The notes beneath the pieces are model-generated. The model was not told the DNA's origin. It did not search any database and worked only from the letters and a program-made list of their open reading frames with translations. Made by a program: the position numbers and the translations under genes. Below are positions 61,290-64,000 of a stretch of 64,000 nucleotides of DNA, piece after piece; position 1 is the stretch's first letter; each line of letters opens with the position of its first letter. Source of the DNA: Ustilago trichophora (taxonomy: Eukaryota; Basidiomycota; Ustilaginomycetes; Ustilaginales; Ustilaginaceae); NCBI GenBank assembly GCA_900323505.1, contig OOIN01000034.1, forward strand, positions 558,001-622,000, written 5' to 3'.

Positions 61290-64000
61290 ATGGAATCTCA
61301 GCATCCAACACGCCCCATCAAAGGCACCGACTTCGAGTCTCTCTGGCAGCATCTTGTACGTCTCATTGACAAGACAGATCCTAGTGCCAGTGCCATTCAG
61401 CCCAACCGCAAAGATGCGTTGAGTCAAGACTTGACAAATCTAATCTCAACTCTGTTCAGCGTGGCTGGTTGGGCGGTGCGACGCTTCTATCCGCTGCGCA
61501 AGGTGCACAAACGAGCGATTCAAACGTACATTGAGGATGCTTTCATCACTCTGGATTCGCTCCAATCGCATCAATTGTCCATACTCCATCAGTCTCGCCC
61601 CACAACGCCACCCACAATTGCAGCAACCGCTTCCAACCTGACCCCTACGCGTCGACAAGCCATTCAAGTTGCGAGCAACGCACGCCTTGTCAATCCAGCT
61701 GTCTGGTCCCGCTTGTCCAAAATCTTGCAAATGATCAACGATATCCGCATAAGCCTACTGCAGGCCGAGCAGGTCGATGCCGAGAACAATGAATACGAGC
61801 GCAAAGAGCTCTTTTTTCAAATCAAAACATTTCTATTGGGAGTCAAACGCGTGCATCAACACCTCGTCCATCTCTTTCCAAACCTTTCCACCGTCTCATT
61901 CATACCAGAAGACTGCGGTCATGCCGTCGTTGACGCGCTTGCCCGTCTCGAGCAATCGAATGATGTCGCCCAAGATGAGGCGCTTACCTATATCCTCCTT
62001 CGGCTCCCAGCCTCCAACTCAAGTCCGGATCGATCCGAGGACAATCCGGAACTCGAGCGCCACTTTGCTCAACAACTTCAGAGAACCTATCGAGGCGATG
62101 CGCCGGCTCGTTTCCTTCGATTTGTCAACAATGTGCACAGACATTTTACCAAGTCGGTCGAGGGTGTGCCTGTCTTTGACTTGTACTTGAAGGGCACCTC
62201 GATCGTACAGTCAAGCGGCACTGGCAAGACACGCTTGGTTCTCAAGCTTGCCAGAAGAGCTCCTCTTCTCTACGTCTGTGTACGTTGCAAAGCGCCTCAT
62301 CAGCGTTCCAGCGTTAAGAACGGCTTCCCTCTTGCAGAGCAAAACCTATTTGAATTCTTTCGCGATGCCACCTCAGGCACTACGGCTTCTTGTGATCTTC
62401 AGGTGGCTGCCTTTATTGGTGCCTGGTTCGAGACTCTTAGCTCAAAACTCAATGAATACACCACAGCTCAGGACAAGTACCTCTTCCTCGTCCAACTCAA
62501 TGACTTTGGTGGTCCAGGCTACAGTCAACGCCAACCCTTTTTCAACACAGTGCTTGTCGCTGCCCGCCTCAAATTAGTCCAGACTACAACGACATCTTCA
62601 TCTACTGGCCAAACGTGCATCTTCAGCGCTTGCCTTGATACCGCCGTGTCTGACCTTAGCCATCAACTCGGTCCGGTTCGAGACTGGCTATGGGATCATC
62701 ACAAAGTCGAATATCAATCTCTTGGTATCGAACGCCCCCCCGTCTTCGTTGCATTTGATGAATGCGTCGACCTCATTGTGCCCAAGTCTGGCCGCAGTGC
62801 AGACGATCATCAACTCAACAGCCTTCGTCGAGCCTGGCACCACATGCTGCAACTCGAGAAGAAGCAGGACAACGTCACCTTCTGGCTGCTCCTTCTCAGT
62901 ACCAACACAGGCGCAGCTCAACTTATCGAACCCCAGGATCTTCAAGCCTCAGTGCGGGCACCAGAAAAGCAGCCCTTGCCTGTTTTCATCGGACTGGGAT
63001 TTGACGTTCTGCGAAGCGATCGGCCTAGGCTGGATAGCCCCAATGACGTTTCCAATGTACGGCACTTGCAAAGCTACGGTCGTCCTCTGTGGGGTTCGCT
63101 GCCGCTGGAAACATTCTGGGAGGTGGCCGAGTTCAAGCTGCTTGGCGCAAAAGAATTTAACACCAATGATGCTGTGCTGTGCTACAATCTTTTGGCCTTG
63201 CGACTGGCGCTGCGGCTTGTCCCAACCCATCATGGCGACTTGGCCCTCTTTGGCGAGCAAAAGTCGCTGATTACCCGATCCATTGATCGACATATGCGCA
63301 TTCTCCACCAAGTCATTCAACATACTAGTTTGGCCATCGTCACGCCGTCAGAACCTGTGCTGGCCGTCGGCGCTGCAAACATCATGCTCGCCGCTCCGAG
63401 CAGAGACGGCGAATCCGACCCCATGCCGGCTTACGCCAAGATCATCGACACTTTCACCACGCAGTGCCTTCCCACGCTGGGCACAGACCTTCTTAGAGGG
63501 ACGCATGGCGAATTTATGGCACGTTTCGCCCTCATGGCTGCCTGGGATGCAGTCAAACTTCCTCTGTTGCAAAGCGAGAAATCTGGTCCCGCTTCCGTTG
63601 TTGCTCGGCCAGTACTATTGCAATCTTTCTTGAAACAACTTGCAACACTTGACCAACAAGGCAGCTCTGTGATTAACAATGCCATCCATGCCGTTTGCCA
63701 ACAGGTTCGCAATCAGCTTTCCTGTTCCAGCCCATCAGGTTCTAGCACCAAGACCCATGACACCAGCAATGACGACGAGGACGTGGCCGCATGGCTCAAC
63801 TTCACCCACTTTGACACGCTCCCCCATGGGATCAGCTGCATCTCACCCAACTATCTGTGGTATTGTTGGAAGCGCGGCGTTGCTATTCAGATGGCTCACG
63901 GCCAACCGGGTGTTGACGGTATCATTCCGATCTTTGTAGGTCGACTCTTGCAAAAGTTCCAAGCGCCTGATCAGAGCCACTTGCAGGCTGATGAGGTTGA
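61290..64000 (+). CDS. Large P-loop NTPase domain protein, 3' end beyond the window
   Basis: The frame is open from ATG 61290 to the window end: 903 codons without a stop. Residues 1-300 are helical (DFESLWQHLVRLIDKTDPS, ISTLFSVAGWAVRRFYPLRK). A Walker A-like loop is QSSGTGKTRLVLKLA (about 307-321) and a Walker B is VFVAFDECVDLIV (485-497, acidic pair Asp490-Glu491). Following blocks include FWLLLLSTNTGAA (sensor-1-like Ser/Thr-Asn) and PLPVFIGLGFDVLRSD. This layout, IVQSSGTGKTR followed by a long helical region, resembles the NTPase part of fungal Crinkler- or RHS-like proteins that occur in multi-copy families, but I am not certain. No signal peptide is visible. Confidence 0.75.
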   Translation, partial: MESQHPTRPIKGTDFESLWQHLVRLIDKTDPSASAIQPNRKDALSQDLTNLISTLFSVAGWAVRRFYPLRKVHKRAIQTYIEDAFITLDSLQSHQLSILHQSRPTTPPTIAATASNLTPTRRQAIQVASNARLVNPAVWSRLSKILQMINDIRISLLQAEQVDAENNEYERKELFFQIKTFLLGVKRVHQHLVHLFPNLSTVSFIPEDCGHAVVDALARLEQSNDVAQDEALTYILLRLPASNSSPDRSEDNPELERHFAQQLQRTYRGDAPARFLRFVNNVHRHFTKSVEGVPVFDLYLKGTSIVQSSGTGKTRLVLKLARRAPLLYVCVRCKAPHQRSSVKNGFPLAEQNLFEFFRDATSGTTASCDLQVAAFIGAWFETLSSKLNEYTTAQDKYLFLVQLNDFGGPGYSQRQPFFNTVLVAARLKLVQTTTTSSSTGQTCIFSACLDTAVSDLSHQLGPVRDWLWDHHKVEYQSLGIERPPVFVAFDECVDLIVPKSGRSADDHQLNSLRRAWHHMLQLEKKQDNVTFWLLLLSTNTGAAQLIEPQDLQASVRAPEKQPLPVFIGLGFDVLRSDRPRLDSPNDVSNVRHLQSYGRPLWGSLPLETFWEVAEFKLLGAKEFNTNDAVLCYNLLALRLALRLVPTHHGDLALFGEQKSLITRSIDRHMRILHQVIQHTSLAIVTPSEPVLAVGAANIMLAAPSRDGESDPMPAYAKIIDTFTTQCLPTLGTDLLRGTHGEFMARFALMAAWDAVKLPLLQSEKSGPASVVARPVLLQSFLKQLATLDQQGSSVINNAIHAVCQQVRNQLSCSSPSGSSTKTHDTSNDDEDVAAWLNFTHFDTLPHGISCISPNYLWYCWKRGVAIQMAHGQPGVDGIIPIFVGRLLQKFQAPDQSHLQADEV

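Noticed and set aside
61136..61369. Frame with a poly-His run
   Set aside because: It is the translation of the CAC/CAT repeat in a frame different from the P-loop gene.

Overview
This window looks like nuclear DNA of a smut fungus (Ustilaginomycotina, Ustilaginales). The evidence is the gene set and style: long intron-poor genes, short GT-AG introns of about 65 to 120 bases, balanced to GC-rich coding sequence, very Ser-rich disordered proteins, and many simple repeats between genes. I cannot fix the species from sequence alone.

Bases 1-40,000 are mostly ordinary gene space. In order they hold mitochondrial GatA, an FMN alpha-hydroxyacid oxidase, an unknown PPSY-motif protein, a complete Fot1/pogo DNA transposon, a secreted GH27 alpha-galactosidase, a seven-helix membrane protein, and a group of three small-molecule enzymes (CmcJ-like oxidoreductase, DUF1772/anthrone-oxygenase-like protein, SAM methyltransferase). 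Then come a 1,787-residue disordered protein, argininosuccinate lyase, ceramide glucosyltransferase divergent from COQ4, a small hypothetical membrane protein, a Kar9-like microtubule protein with a GAR domain, mitochondrial ribosomal protein bL27, and TIM23.

Bases 40,000-52,500 are a transposon island. It starts with a Cys-rich, probably secreted gene interrupted by an in-frame TAG. It then holds two decayed DIRS-type (tyrosine-recombinase) retrotransposons, each carrying a copy of the same roughly 950-base LTR. One LTR is a solo LTR with a perfect 5-base target duplication. The second DIRS copy has its gag-RT half inverted relative to its RNase H-YR half, with a 12-base inverted repeat at both breakpoints. 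Between the DIRS copies lie internal fragments of two host genes (NST1-like and SEC31-like), a 785-base element flanked by TA, and a foldback family built on CCACCC/GGGTGG arms.

Bases 52,500-64,000 return to gene space: an ELMO/CED-12 protein with ARM-like, ELMO and PH regions, the four-exon splicing factor PHF5A/Rds3, a Zn2Cys6 transcription factor, and a large P-loop NTPase that runs off the right edge.

Exon boundaries were worked out by hand from splice sites and reading phase. All spliced models given here keep frame from ATG to stop. No tRNA, rRNA or CRISPR array was seen.
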